A stretch of DNA of 56,516 nt from Lachnospiraceae bacterium UBA5895 (GTDB lineage Bacteria > Bacillota > Clostridia > Lachnospirales > Lachnospiraceae). Below the pieces are notes generated by a model. It was not told where the DNA came from. It saw only the letters and a list, made by a program, of their open reading frames with translations, and searched no databases. Where the stretch lies: contig DJEP01000010.1 in assembly GCA_002431915.1 (NCBI GenBank), positions 16,828-73,343 of the forward strand. The letters run 5' to 3'. The position numbers and the translations under genes are program-made. Shown in pieces: positions 23,696 through 33,244 of the stretch. Position 1 is the stretch's first letter. Each line of letters begins with the position of its first letter.

Positions 23696-24379
23696 TTATT
23701 TGTCCTCCCCGTGACTTTCCGTCTGCGCTTCGGCAGGCTTCTTCTTGAACAGATAGGTCTTTCTCTCATTGCCGTGGATCAGGCGGACAATATTCTGTCT
23801 GTGCTTCCAATATGCCATAACCGTGAGAAATGCAGTGATTGCATACATCTCATACAACTGTGACTGTGGCATGGCACCGAACAGCCCCATCTGTCCGCAG
23901 ACTACCATCTGGATCATAAATCCGGCATATACCAGCAGTGATCCCAAAGATACATAATGTGTGGTCAGGAAGGTACCGAAGAACAATACCACACCCATCA
24001 CGATAAAATAGGGATGGAAAGACAGGATCAGTCCTGCGGTGGCAGCGATTCCCTTTCCGCCTTTAAATCCCATATAGAACGGGAAGTTGTGTCCGATGAT
24101 GGCTCCTGCGCCGGTGTACAGGCACAGCAGATAAATATTCTCCGGATGTCCGGTACTGAATAAAGCTCTTGTGATGCATACGGCGATGATACATTTTAAG
24201 CAGTCTCCCGCCAGCACGATCAGTCCCGCCTTGGTTCCCAGTACTCTTAAGGCATTGGTGGTACCGGCATTGCCGCTTCCGTACTTACGGATGTCGATTC
24301 CTTTTGCCTTACCGTAAAAGTATGCGGTCTGAAACAGACCGAACACATAACCAATGAGTAAACAGATAACACGTTCCAT
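23696..24379 (-). CDS. plsY: Acyl-phosphate:glycerol-3-phosphate acyltransferase
   Basis: A 227-residue membrane enzyme that transfers the acyl group from acyl-phosphate to glycerol 3-phosphate. Conserved loop motifs are present: GSGNAGTTN (residues 36-44), GHNFPFYMGFKGGKG and an HRQNIVRLIHGNE segment. About six helices are predicted. A cytosolic tail of about 25 residues rich in Lys and Glu extends the C-terminus. The start overlaps the der stop by 1 nt. Confidence 0.95.
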   Translation of the reverse strand: MERVICLLIGYVFGLFQTAYFYGKAKGIDIRKYGSGNAGTTNALRVLGTKAGLIVLAGDCLKCIIAVCITRALFSTGHPENIYLLCLYTGAGAIIGHNFPFYMGFKGGKGIAATAGLILSFHPYFIVMGVVLFFGTFLTTHYVSLGSLLVYAGFMIQMVVCGQMGLFGAMPQSQLYEMYAITAFLTVMAYWKHRQNIVRLIHGNERKTYLFKKKPAEAQTESHGEDK

Positions 24380-25719
24380 TATTGATCTTTTTCCTTTCGT
24401 TCTCTGATAATAAACCTGAGGGGAGTACCCTTGAATCCAAAGGTCTCACGGATCTGATTCTCAATATATCTGGTATAGGAGAAATGCATCAGTTCCTTAT
24501 CGTTTACAAAAATCACGAAGGTAGGGGGCTTTACCGCTACCTGGGTAATATAGTATAGTCTCAGCCTCTTACCCTTGTCGGAAGGAGGCTGCTGCATGGC
24601 TACTGCCTCTGCCATGATCTCATTCAGCACACCGGTGGCCACACGCATGGCGTGGTTCTCGCTGACGATATCGATGGTCTCGAACAGCTTGGGCAGTCTC
24701 TGCCCCGTCTTCGCAGAGACAAACAGAAGCTCCGCATAAGGCATGAAGGATAAGGTATTGCGCACCTTTTCCGTGAATTTGTAAATGGTCTTATCATCTT
24801 TTTCGATGGCATCCCATTTGTTCACCACGATGATCGTAGCCTTACCTCTCTCATGTGCAATGCCGGCGATCTTCGCATCCTGCTCCGTAACGCCTTCTTC
24901 CGCATCGATCATCAGTACCACCACCTCGGCGCGTTCCACGGCGCTGACGGTACGAACGATCATATAACGCTCTAATTCTTCCTTGATCTTATTCTTCCTA
25001 CGGAGTCCCGCAGTATCAATGAAGACATATTCCTTGCCGTTATAAGTGATCTCGGTGTCCACCGCGTCTCTGGTGGTACCCGCGATATCGGATACGATCA
25101 GACGGTTCTCACCCAGCAGCTTGTTGATCAGAGAAGACTTACCTACATTGGGCTTGCCGACGATAGCCACACGGGTGCGGTCATCCTCTTCTTCCTCTGC
25201 CTGTTCCTTATCAAAATATTCGGTTACAGCTTCTAACATGTCACCGATTCCCAGACGGTTCACCGCAGAGATCGGATGGGGATCACCGATACCCAGATTG
25301 TAGAATTCATAGACATCCGCCATGTACTTCTGGAAGCTGTCAACCTTGTTGACTACCAGTACCACCGGCTTATGGGAACGACGCAGCATGTCCGCCACCT
25401 TGGAGTCAGCGTCCACCAGTCCCTGCTTCACATCCACCAGGAAAATGATCACATCCGCCGTCTCCATGGCGATCTCCGCCTGCTCTCTCATCTGGGACAG
25501 GATCACATCCTTGCTGTCCGGCTCGATGCCTCCGGTGTCGATCAGGGTAAATGTCATATCCAGCCAGTGGATATCCGCATAAATACGGTCTCTGGTAATA
25601 CCGGGCGTATCTTTTACAATAGATATATTTTCGCCAGCCAGTGCATTGAACAGAGTGGATTTGCCCACATTCGGGCGCCCCACCACCGCAACGATGGGCT
25701 TGGATTTTCTCTTTGCCAT
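24379..25719 (-). CDS. der: Ribosome biogenesis GTPase Der (EngA)
   Basis: 446 residues with two tandem GTPase domains (GRPNVGKST/DTPG/NKVD and GKPNVGKSS/DTAG/NKWD) and a C-terminal KH-like domain; it acts in 50S subunit assembly. Start 25719 (MAKRKSKP) follows GGAGG at 7 nt; an ATG four codons earlier overlaps that site. The operon runs DUF512-der-plsY-gpsA, a conserved clostridial order. Confidence 0.97.
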   Translation of the reverse strand: MAKRKSKPIVAVVGRPNVGKSTLFNALAGENISIVKDTPGITRDRIYADIHWLDMTFTLIDTGGIEPDSKDVILSQMREQAEIAMETADVIIFLVDVKQGLVDADSKVADMLRRSHKPVVLVVNKVDSFQKYMADVYEFYNLGIGDPHPISAVNRLGIGDMLEAVTEYFDKEQAEEEEDDRTRVAIVGKPNVGKSSLINKLLGENRLIVSDIAGTTRDAVDTEITYNGKEYVFIDTAGLRRKNKIKEELERYMIVRTVSAVERAEVVVLMIDAEEGVTEQDAKIAGIAHERGKATIIVVNKWDAIEKDDKTIYKFTEKVRNTLSFMPYAELLFVSAKTGQRLPKLFETIDIVSENHAMRVATGVLNEIMAEAVAMQQPPSDKGKRLRLYYITQVAVKPPTFVIFVNDKELMHFSYTRYIENQIRETFGFKGTPLRFIIRERKEKDQ

Positions 25720-25760
25720 AATTTCCTCCATTCTTACTTCTATCTTATTCTATCTTAGTT

Positions 25761-27113
25761 CTACACGGAATCTTCGATTCCAAGCAAAGCGTCCACAAGA
25801 TCATATCCGCTTGATTTTACAATATTCACGGGCACTTGTAAAGCCCCCTCCACGTCTGCCAGCGTATAATCGTCCAGGAACAGATCCGCTCCGCTTCTTA
25901 GGACATTCCGGGGAAGATACAACGCTTCTCCCAAATTCTTATCCTTTAACTGCTTCGTGATATCCTGTCCGGTCAGAAGCCCGGATACGGTGATCATCTC
26001 TCCGAAAAATTCATTGATGATCTCATAGACATGGATCTGAAGTCCCGGATACTCCGCCATAAGTTCTTCCGACATTCTCTTTAAATAAGGAAACGCCAGT
26101 CTGCCCGTCGCCAGGGATATCTCCCTGGTTCCTTCCCAGGGAAGCTTTGCCCCGGAAGCTTTTTCGGCGATCCGCCTCTTAAGTGCATCGTGGAACTCGT
26201 CCACTAACAGCCGGATCATGCCCACGCCGTTCTCCAGCTGCAGATAGCCGTCATAACGGTCCTCCTCCGGCACCTCTCTGCCCGCTAAGATATACCATTC
26301 GTCACTCGCCTGGATAAAGTGGGTGCCGTATTTCTCCATGCAGATCTTCTGATATTTCTCAATCAGGTCAATGACCTCTCCCGCATCCTGCGCATTGAAA
26401 GGTTCTAACGGATACAGTCCCTCCCGGTATTTGGACAAGCCTACCGGCACGACGGAGACACTCTCCACATTCGGCAGATATTCCATCAGTTTCTGAATGC
26501 TGTATTCCAGTTCCTTGCCGTCGTTCACACCCTTACACAGTACGATCTGTCCGTTCATCCGAATCCCCGCGGCATTTAAGGTATCCACCTTTTTCAGGGC
26601 ATCTCCGGCGAAACGGTTGTTCAGCATTTTGCACCGAAGCTTGGGATTCATGGTCTGAAACGAGATATTGATGGGGGACAGATGATACCTACAGATCCGG
26701 TCGATATCATGATCCGACATGTTGGTCAATGTCACATAATTGCCCTGTAAAAAAGACAGGCGGGAATCGTCATCCTTGAAATACAGAGTATCCCGCATGC
26801 CCCTGGGCATCTGATCAATAAAGCAGAAAATGCATTTGTTATGGCAATGTCTGTATTCATCCATCAGACCGTTCTCAAATTCGATTCCCAGATCCTCGTC
26901 GAATTCCTTGTCGATCTCTAAGAGCCACTGCTCTCCGTCCGGCTTCTCCACCAGCATCTCAATATAAGTATCCTGGGTCAGAAACTGGTAATCAAAAATG
27001 TCTTCGATCTCCGTGTTATCTATCGCCAGTACTTTATCTCCGGGAGTGATCTCCAGTTCCTCTGCGATACTGCCCGGCTTTACTGTTTTTACAATATGTT
27101 CTTTTTTTTTCAT
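25761..27113 (-). CDS. PDZ and DUF512 domain radical SAM-type protein
   Basis: 450 residues. An N-terminal PDZ-like segment (VKPGSIAEELEITPGDKVLAI) is followed by a radical SAM-type Cys triad, Cys90, Cys94 and Cys97 in CHNKCIFCFIDQMPRGM, and the C-terminal DUF512 domain. Conserved adjacency to der in Clostridia suggests a link to ribosome or RNA biology, but no substrate is known to me. The first ATG is used. The promoter overlaps that of the divergent prs gene. Confidence 0.9.
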   Translation of the reverse strand: MKKKEHIVKTVKPGSIAEELEITPGDKVLAIDNTEIEDIFDYQFLTQDTYIEMLVEKPDGEQWLLEIDKEFDEDLGIEFENGLMDEYRHCHNKCIFCFIDQMPRGMRDTLYFKDDDSRLSFLQGNYVTLTNMSDHDIDRICRYHLSPINISFQTMNPKLRCKMLNNRFAGDALKKVDTLNAAGIRMNGQIVLCKGVNDGKELEYSIQKLMEYLPNVESVSVVPVGLSKYREGLYPLEPFNAQDAGEVIDLIEKYQKICMEKYGTHFIQASDEWYILAGREVPEEDRYDGYLQLENGVGMIRLLVDEFHDALKRRIAEKASGAKLPWEGTREISLATGRLAFPYLKRMSEELMAEYPGLQIHVYEIINEFFGEMITVSGLLTGQDITKQLKDKNLGEALYLPRNVLRSGADLFLDDYTLADVEGALQVPVNIVKSSGYDLVDALLGIEDSV

Positions 27114-27144
27114 TCTAATTCACCTAACCAGCTTTCTCCTATCC

Positions 27145-27173
27145 ATTGTACAAGAAATTCCTTGACGTGTCAC
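27145..27173 (-). promoter_or_regulatory. Promoter of the DUF512-der-plsY-gpsA operon
   Basis: GTGACA-N17-TACAAT. Its -35 box sits inside the spacer of the divergent prs promoter, and the reverse is also true. Confidence 0.7.
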
Positions 27174-27190
27174 TAGCATAATGATATAAA
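27162..27190 (+). promoter_or_regulatory. Promoter of prs
   Basis: TTGACG-N17-TATAAA, overlapping the divergent DUF512 operon promoter. Confidence 0.75.
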
Positions 27191-27231
27191 ATAATTGTTA
27201 TATTTATTTGGCGAAGCCGCTTTCATGAACA

Positions 27232-27258
27232 AAAAGTAAGCATCGAAGATGCGCTTTT
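27232..27258 (+). promoter_or_regulatory. Leader hairpin upstream of prs
   Basis: AAAAG..GCATC-GAA-GATGC..CTTTT forms a stable hairpin in the roughly 120-nt prs leader, followed by only four Ts. A second small hairpin GGC-GAA-GCC lies 20 nt upstream. It may modulate prs expression; no known riboswitch class was recognised. Confidence 0.4.
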
Positions 27259-27315
27259 GCGAATGAGTCTCTGAATATTTTTACGAACAATAAAAGCTCG
27301 TCCAGGAGGGACATC

Positions 27316-28515
27316 ATGCCTAATTTACACGAACTGGAAAATGCCATGCCCGTGGCTCCTTTAAAGATCATTGCTCTGCCTTCCGCAGAAAAAATGGGAC
27401 GCCGTATCAACGATTACATGGTTGAATTCCGTAAGAGTATCCATAATGAAAAAGTAAAAAACGATCCTGCTTTCCACGGCTATATCGAGAGCAACTATCT
27501 CGTAGATGTGGATGTACCCCGTTTTGGAAGCGGTGAAGCAAAAGCACAGATCAGCGAAACCATCCGCGGTAAAGACCTGTTTATCTTAACCGATGTATGC
27601 AATCATAGTATTACTTACAACATGAACGGCTATACCAACCACATGTCTCCCGATGACCACTATCAGGATCTGAAGCGTGTCATCGCAGCATGTAACGGCA
27701 AGGCAAGACGTATCAATGTCATCATGCCTTTTCTCTACGAAGGCAGACAGCACCGCCGCAGCGGCAGAGAGTCTTTGGACTGTGCTTACGCACTGGAAGA
27801 GTTAAGAGATATGGGAATCGATAATTTTATCACCTTCGATGCCCACGATCCCAGAGTGCAGAACTCTACTCCCTTAAACGGCTTCGATAACTTCACTACC
27901 CCTTACCAGTTCATTAAGTCCCTGTTAAATTCCGAGGACGATATGATCGTGGATAAGGATCATCTGTTAGTCATCAGCCCGGATGAGGGTGCACTGGATC
28001 GTGCTATTTACTTTGCAAGCGTCCTTGGTGTTGATACCGGTATGTTCTACAAGAGACGTGACTACTCCACCATCGTCAACGGTAAGAACCCTATCGTTGC
28101 CCATGAGTTCTTAGGTGACAATATTGAAGGAAAAGACATTATCATCATCGATGATATGATCTCCTCCGGCGGAAGTATGTTAGACACCGCCAAGCAGTTA
28201 AAGGCCATGAAAGCCAGACGTGTATATATCTGCTGCACTTTCGGTCTGTTCACCGATGGTCTGAAGAATTTCGATGCAGCGTATGAGCATGGCGATTTCG
28301 ATAAGGTCATCACCACGAACCTGACCTATCTGCCTCCCGAGATCTATACCAGACCTTACTTCGTAGAAGCAGACATGAGCAAGTTCATCGCTTCCCTGAT
28401 CGACTTCATGAACCATGACGCTTCTCTGTCCAATGTCATGACTACCACAGAGAAGATCCACGGCATTGTGGAAGCTTACAATAACCGCAAGAACATGAAC
28501 GAATTCCATTTCTAA
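27316..28515 (+). CDS. prs: Ribose-phosphate pyrophosphokinase (PRPP synthetase)
   Basis: 399 residues, longer than the usual roughly 315, like other clostridial members with an extended N-terminus. It makes PRPP from ribose 5-phosphate and ATP for purine, pyrimidine, His and Trp synthesis. It has two phosphoribosyltransferase-type halves; the PRPP loop is IIIIDDMISSGGSM, near residue 275. AGGAGGG precedes the ATG. Transcribed alone, it ends in a terminator that also faces the convergent histidine kinase gene. Confidence 0.93.
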   Translation: MPNLHELENAMPVAPLKIIALPSAEKMGRRINDYMVEFRKSIHNEKVKNDPAFHGYIESNYLVDVDVPRFGSGEAKAQISETIRGKDLFILTDVCNHSITYNMNGYTNHMSPDDHYQDLKRVIAACNGKARRINVIMPFLYEGRQHRRSGRESLDCAYALEELRDMGIDNFITFDAHDPRVQNSTPLNGFDNFTTPYQFIKSLLNSEDDMIVDKDHLLVISPDEGALDRAIYFASVLGVDTGMFYKRRDYSTIVNGKNPIVAHEFLGDNIEGKDIIIIDDMISSGGSMLDTAKQLKAMKARRVYICCTFGLFTDGLKNFDAAYEHGDFDKVITTNLTYLPPEIYTRPYFVEADMSKFIASLIDFMNHDASLSNVMTTTEKIHGIVEAYNNRKNMNEFHF

Positions 28516-28533
28516 GTTTATATAGTTACCAGT

Positions 28534-28578
28534 AAAATGCAGAAGCTTTGAAAATTCCAAAAGCTTTTGCATTTTTTA
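28534..28578. terminator. Bidirectional terminator between prs and the histidine kinase gene
   Basis: AAAATGCAGAAGCTTT (28534-28549) pairs with AAAGCTTTTGCATTTT (28560-28575), followed by Ts on the plus strand and preceded by As. Confidence 0.88.
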
Positions 28579-28592
28579 TGTTCTCTGTTGAC

Positions 28593-31277
28593 TTATTCTT
28601 CCGTCTTGCCGGAATCTGTCGTTTTTTCTCCTGCCGGCTCTTCTGCCGGTCTGATATACTCCGGGAAATCCAACAGAATCTTGAACAGATCTCCGTCTAA
28701 CTGGATTTGGAATTCGCCATGCTGTGCCTTGGTCAGATTCTTCGCGATATACAGTCCCAGACCACTGCCCTCTGTGGTTCGGGAGGCATCTCCGCGGATA
28801 AACCGTTCGGACAATTCCTCTCCCTTTAAATTCATTGGACGATCGGAAATATTTTTCAAAGAAGCAATGACTCTGCCAGCTTCTACCTGCATCTCCAGGT
28901 AAACTCTGGTGCCTTCCAGCGCATATTTGCAAATATTCTGGAAGAGGTTCTCAATAATTCTCCACATTCTGCGGCTGTCCGCATAGATCATACCCGTTAC
29001 ATCACTGCCATCGAAAATGATCTGCAGCTTTTTCTCCTCCAGTCTGTCGGAGAACTCTCCCACTGCCTGGTTCAACAGTTCTGTCAGATTTATGGGCTCT
29101 AAATTCAGCACAATGTTACCGGAAGAGATTTTCGAAGCTTCCACCAGGTCATCCGTCAGCTGTTTCAGTCTCTGGGACTTGCTGTCCAGTACGGCGATAT
29201 AGCTCTGTGCCGGTTCCTCCGTGATTTTCAGACGTTTCAGCAGATCCACATAATTGATAATGGAGGTCAGCGGCGTCTTGATATCATGGGAGACATTGGT
29301 GATCAGGTCAGACTTCATCTGTTCGTCCTTCATGCTGGTACTTACCGCTTTGCGGATACCTTCACCGATGTTATTTACCGCATCCGCCATCTCCCTGTTG
29401 TCTCCGTGAAGTGCCTCCGTATCCAGCTTATAATCCACCTCGCCGTCACGGATCCTGCGGATTCCTTCCACAATATCAATCTGTTCCGCTTTTTGTTTAA
29501 ACCGCATCACACCAACGATACCGTCCAGTACAACGGCGGTCAGTGCCGGAAGCAGCCACAACGCTCCCCTGTCACGCAGCAGATATGCCGCAAATATTCC
29601 CGCCAGATTGGCAAGCAGGAACAGATTATACGGAAGCAGTGAGCTGATGGCGGAATTCCTGTGGAATACCACGAAATGTACCGCTTTTCCGAAACTGCTC
29701 ACGATCCAGTGCAGAAAACTGTCTCTCCACATATTGTGGGATTTGATCCTGCGTATCAGGCTGTACCAGAATATGTTGAATCCCATGCTGACCATAAATC
29801 CGTAGATGGCAAATACGCCGTATGCCGCCAGTCTCGTATATTCTCTGCCCTGGATCTCGGAATGGCTTAAGTAGACTTTGTTCGCCGTAGCCATCAGATA
29901 ATCATATCCCAGTCTTCCCGCATAGATACATGCCACAAAAGCAAGCAGCATAAATTCAATCCACACATGGTCAATACCGTTCAGATACAGTACCGGCTCA
30001 TCCTCTTCGTCATACGCAACACCTGCCGTCACTGTCAGATAGATACCGATGAGCAGCCACAGAACCACTAACAGAATCCCGCCACCGATGAGATACCAGA
30101 TATTCGGCACGATCCTCTGAAATACCACATTGGCATTATAGAAAGCATCTCCCGCCACCGGATAGTTCGTATCCACGGCGATCCAGATATGTGTCATGTC
30201 CGGATATGCATAATCATATTCCTTGAGATAATGATAGATCTCCGTCTCCGTCATACCGGTATTGCCGGTAAATTCCAGACTGTCCGGATAATAGATCAGG
30301 TAACGTCTGTATTCGGAAAAATAATCGGTAATCTCATTATCTGAGCTGTTCTCGATCTCTGATACGTTAGTATAAGTCCTGGTGATACCGTCCGGAGTCA
30401 CCATGCGGACTGCGTACTTCAGGTTTCCCGCATTTTCCCGGTACAGATCATTACAGTTCTGATACTGTTCATAGCTGGCAGCCAGGGTATTCACTGTCAG
30501 TTCCAGGTTGTTCTGCAGTGCTATATAGTCTACCCAGTTGGTCGCATGGGCAGTCAGCTGCTTCTCTCCGTCCACGGTTGCATACCGGTTCACAATCATA
30601 GGGAAATATACGGTAATTGTTCCGTCATCCTCCCTGGATACCCGGATGTCCTGCACACTCTCCTTTACGAAATAAGTGAATGCCAGGTCCTCCAGCCGGT
30701 CCGTCCTCTGGCTCTCCGGAATGGCTTCTATCGCCTGCTGCACCGCTTCCTGTTCCTCCGCGGTCTGCTCTGCTTCCGTCACGAATTCCAGCTGTCCGTC
30801 CCCATCCAGTTTGAAATGCTCCGGAGAGGTCACTGGTCCGAAATAATTGACAAAATCGGACATACTCATAATACGGTCCGTGTACTCCACACCGTATCTT
30901 CCCCATTTGATCAGATCTTCCAGTTCATAGACCGCCGTTACCGGGCAGTCCACACCACCGCTTTTGGCGGATGCAAATTTCGTAATATCGATTTTCTTAT
31001 AGGGATCAAACTGATCATTCGTCTCGATCTCTCCCTTGATCACCATAAGCTGTATGATATCCGATACCGCACTCCGAAAAAGATCATGAAATATCACAGA
31101 ATCCTCAAATTCCGTCTCTGCATCCAACGGTGACAGTTCGTAAACTTTGGTTCCGTCTGCCGTATCCACCGCAAGATAAGAATTAAATAACACCGCGGCA
31201 ATGGCTACCAGCAGAAGCAGCGCCGCCGTCTGCTGTACCAGTCCCAGTAACAGCCGCTTTAATGTCCGTTTTCTCAT
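28593..31277 (-). CDS. Membrane sensor histidine kinase
   Basis: 894 residues. One N-terminal helix (about 9-31), a large extracytoplasmic domain (32-390), then about five further helices (near 394-418, 438-456, 483-506, 548-566, 573-592) and a HAMP-like linker. The HisKA box NVSHDIKTPLT has the phosphorylated His664; the ATPase domain carries N and G boxes (ENLFQNICKYA, GSGLGLYIAKNL). The sensory domain is not one I recognise, and the multi-helix middle is unusual. The start overlaps the response regulator stop by 4 nt, so they form a two-component pair. The C-terminal tail is Glu/Lys-rich. Confidence 0.92.
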   Translation of the reverse strand: MRKRTLKRLLLGLVQQTAALLLLVAIAAVLFNSYLAVDTADGTKVYELSPLDAETEFEDSVIFHDLFRSAVSDIIQLMVIKGEIETNDQFDPYKKIDITKFASAKSGGVDCPVTAVYELEDLIKWGRYGVEYTDRIMSMSDFVNYFGPVTSPEHFKLDGDGQLEFVTEAEQTAEEQEAVQQAIEAIPESQRTDRLEDLAFTYFVKESVQDIRVSREDDGTITVYFPMIVNRYATVDGEKQLTAHATNWVDYIALQNNLELTVNTLAASYEQYQNCNDLYRENAGNLKYAVRMVTPDGITRTYTNVSEIENSSDNEITDYFSEYRRYLIYYPDSLEFTGNTGMTETEIYHYLKEYDYAYPDMTHIWIAVDTNYPVAGDAFYNANVVFQRIVPNIWYLIGGGILLVVLWLLIGIYLTVTAGVAYDEEDEPVLYLNGIDHVWIEFMLLAFVACIYAGRLGYDYLMATANKVYLSHSEIQGREYTRLAAYGVFAIYGFMVSMGFNIFWYSLIRRIKSHNMWRDSFLHWIVSSFGKAVHFVVFHRNSAISSLLPYNLFLLANLAGIFAAYLLRDRGALWLLPALTAVVLDGIVGVMRFKQKAEQIDIVEGIRRIRDGEVDYKLDTEALHGDNREMADAVNNIGEGIRKAVSTSMKDEQMKSDLITNVSHDIKTPLTSIINYVDLLKRLKITEEPAQSYIAVLDSKSQRLKQLTDDLVEASKISSGNIVLNLEPINLTELLNQAVGEFSDRLEEKKLQIIFDGSDVTGMIYADSRRMWRIIENLFQNICKYALEGTRVYLEMQVEAGRVIASLKNISDRPMNLKGEELSERFIRGDASRTTEGSGLGLYIAKNLTKAQHGEFQIQLDGDLFKILLDFPEYIRPAEEPAGEKTTDSGKTEE

Positions 31278-31972
31278 GACTGCTCCTTATCAATCTTATA
31301 TCCGACACCCCATACCACTTTCAGATATCTGGGTTCCTTGGGGTTGATCTCGATTTTTTCACGAATGTGCCGGATATGTACCGCTACCGTATTGTCCGCT
31401 CCGATGGCATCCTCATTCCAGATGCTTTCATAAATCTGATTAATAGAAAATACCCGTCCCTGGTTCTTCATAAGAAGTAATAAAATGTTATACTCAATGG
31501 GGGTCATTTTCACCGGCTCGTCGTCCACTGTCACCTGTTTGGTATCATCGTTTAATATAAGCCCACCCACCTGGTAGATTGCCTTGTTCTCCCCGGTGAG
31601 ACTTCCTAAGGAAGTATATCTGCGCAGATTAGACTTCACTCTTGCCACCAGTTCCAGTGGATTGAAAGGTTTACAGATATAATCGTCCGCCCCGATATTC
31701 AGTCCCAGGATCTTGTCTGTGTCCTCTGATTTGGCGGACAGGATAATAATGGGGATACTGCTGTATTCCCGGATCTTTAAGGTTGCCCGGATTCCGTCTA
31801 ACTTCGGCATCATGATATCCATGATCAGCAGGTGGATATCCTCCTTGTCCAGAATCTGGATCGCCTGCTCCCCGTCATAGGCTTTGTAGATTTTATAACC
31901 ATCCTGACTTAAATAGATCTCTATTGCATCTACGATCTCTCTGTCATCATCGCATACAAGAATGTTTGCCAT
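31274..31972 (-). CDS. OmpR/PhoB-type response regulator
   Basis: 232 residues. The receiver domain has the acidic pocket Asp8-Asp10, the phosphoacceptor Asp52 in LLIMDIMMPKLDG and the conserved Lys in DDYICKPF. The C-terminal winged helix (MTPIEYNILLLLMKNQGRVFS, VAVHIRHIREKI, VWGVGYKI) binds DNA. Start 31972 has GAGGGAA upstream; the longer frame to 32008 lacks a site. It is paired with the overlapping kinase gene. It lies 45 nt downstream of pgeF without an evident terminator, so it may be read from the lepB-rbgA operon. Confidence 0.95.
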   Translation of the reverse strand: MANILVCDDDREIVDAIEIYLSQDGYKIYKAYDGEQAIQILDKEDIHLLIMDIMMPKLDGIRATLKIREYSSIPIIILSAKSEDTDKILGLNIGADDYICKPFNPLELVARVKSNLRRYTSLGSLTGENKAIYQVGGLILNDDTKQVTVDDEPVKMTPIEYNILLLLMKNQGRVFSINQIYESIWNEDAIGADNTVAVHIRHIREKIEINPKEPRYLKVVWGVGYKIDKEQS

Positions 31973-32017
31973 ACTTCCCTCATTTCTGCGTCTGCACGCT
32001 GCTCCCACCTAACGTTA

Positions 32018-32872
32018 TTAACAGTTGTTTTTCAGCATTAAAAATGCTGCAAGATTCCCCCTTTGTCCGTGACTGGCACGATGGGAAAATAAATATTCCG
32101 GATTATGACAGGTACAGACATCCGTCACTGTCAGATGTTCCGGCAGGATCCCTGCCTTTAACAATATACTTTCATTGGCTTTCCACAGATCCAGCTGATA
32201 TTTTCCCTCTGCCCTGCCCGGCTGTAAAACATCCTCCGGGAATCCCTCTCTGAATTGTTCCGCCACTTCTTCACTCACTTCATAGCAGTCCACACAGATA
32301 GAAGGTCCCACAGCCGCTATCAGATCCTTAGGATCACTGTGAAAATATTCCTGCATAAATTGTACCATACAGGCACCCATTCCCGCTACGGTTCCCCGCC
32401 ATCCGGAATGTGCCAGTCCGATGGCTTTCTTCACCGGATCCACAAAATATAGGGGGACACAGTCGGCATAAAAAGTCACCAGGGCAATTCCCGGAATATC
32501 CGTCGCCAGTCCATCCACGTCATCATAGGCGGAAGGTCCGGTAATGCCGTTCCCAAGATCTGCCCCCGTCACCAGGCGGATATTTGTGGTATGGGTCTGT
32601 TTTGATGCCACCATATGTTCCGGATCGGTTCCCAATACCTCGCCGATGCGTCTGTAATTTTCACGGACGCATTCCGGGTCATCCCCTCTGGAAAAGCTTA
32701 AATTCATGGTGGAATAGATTCCTCTGCTGACACCACCGATCCTGGTGGTAAATAACTGCTCTACGATACCGGTCTCCTCCAGTTTCGGGAACACCAGGTA
32801 TTCCAGTTCTCCCTTTTTTCTCTGCTGTATAAGGTCCGGATTCCCGCCACTATTTCTTATTAACTGATACAT
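32018..32872 (-). CDS. pgeF: Peptidoglycan editing factor PgeF / YfiH (LACC1) family protein
   Basis: 284 residues of the YfiH/LACC1 family, purine nucleoside-cleaving or cell-wall-editing multicopper-like enzymes. The metal-site pattern is intact: His in SKQTHTTN, Cys in YADCVPLYF and His in AHSGWRGTV. In E. coli PgeF prevents misincorporation of Ser into peptidoglycan; human LACC1 acts on purine nucleosides. Which applies here is unknown. The start is 3 nt after the yraN stop. Confidence 0.9.
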   Translation of the reverse strand: MYQLIRNSGGNPDLIQQRKKGELEYLVFPKLEETGIVEQLFTTRIGGVSRGIYSTMNLSFSRGDDPECVRENYRRIGEVLGTDPEHMVASKQTHTTNIRLVTGADLGNGITGPSAYDDVDGLATDIPGIALVTFYADCVPLYFVDPVKKAIGLAHSGWRGTVAGMGACMVQFMQEYFHSDPKDLIAAVGPSICVDCYEVSEEVAEQFREGFPEDVLQPGRAEGKYQLDLWKANESILLKAGILPEHLTVTDVCTCHNPEYLFSHRASHGQRGNLAAFLMLKNNC

Positions 32873-32875
32873 TCT

Positions 32876-33244
32876 CTATCTCCTTGTGCGGTAATGGTGC
32901 AGAAAAGCATTGGGCACCCAGGTGATCTGTTCTCCCTGTATTGCCACCACATCATAACGCACCCATGTGTTTTCATCATATTTATGCAGGATTCTGTAAT
33001 AATCCGCCACTTCACAGATCATTTTCTGTTTTGCCGGCGTTACAGCTTCCAAAGCCGATCCTTTTTCTGTCCCGGCACGGTACTTCACTTCCACGAAGAC
33101 AAGATATTTCCCGTCTCTGCCGATGATGTCGATCTCTCCGTTCCTGCCTCTGCGGAAATTCCGCTCTAAGATCCGCATTCCCTGCTTTTCCAGATAGTCT
33201 GCCGCTATCTGCTCATACACATTCCCCGTCTGTCTGGTATTCAA
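32876..33244 (-). CDS. YraN/UPF0102 family nuclease-fold protein
   Basis: 122 residues with the restriction-endonuclease-like motif GEIDIIGRDGKYLVFVEVK (residues about 36-54), typical of UPF0102. Function is not established; a role in DNA repair or uptake is often proposed. The start is TTG at 33244, overlapping the upstream stop (TTGA), with GGGGGAAG upstream; this tight coupling supports the unusual codon. Confidence 0.9.
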   Translation of the reverse strand: MNTRQTGNVYEQIAADYLEKQGMRILERNFRRGRNGEIDIIGRDGKYLVFVEVKYRAGTEKGSALEAVTPAKQKMICEVADYYRILHKYDENTWVRYDVVAIQGEQITWVPNAFLHHYRTRR

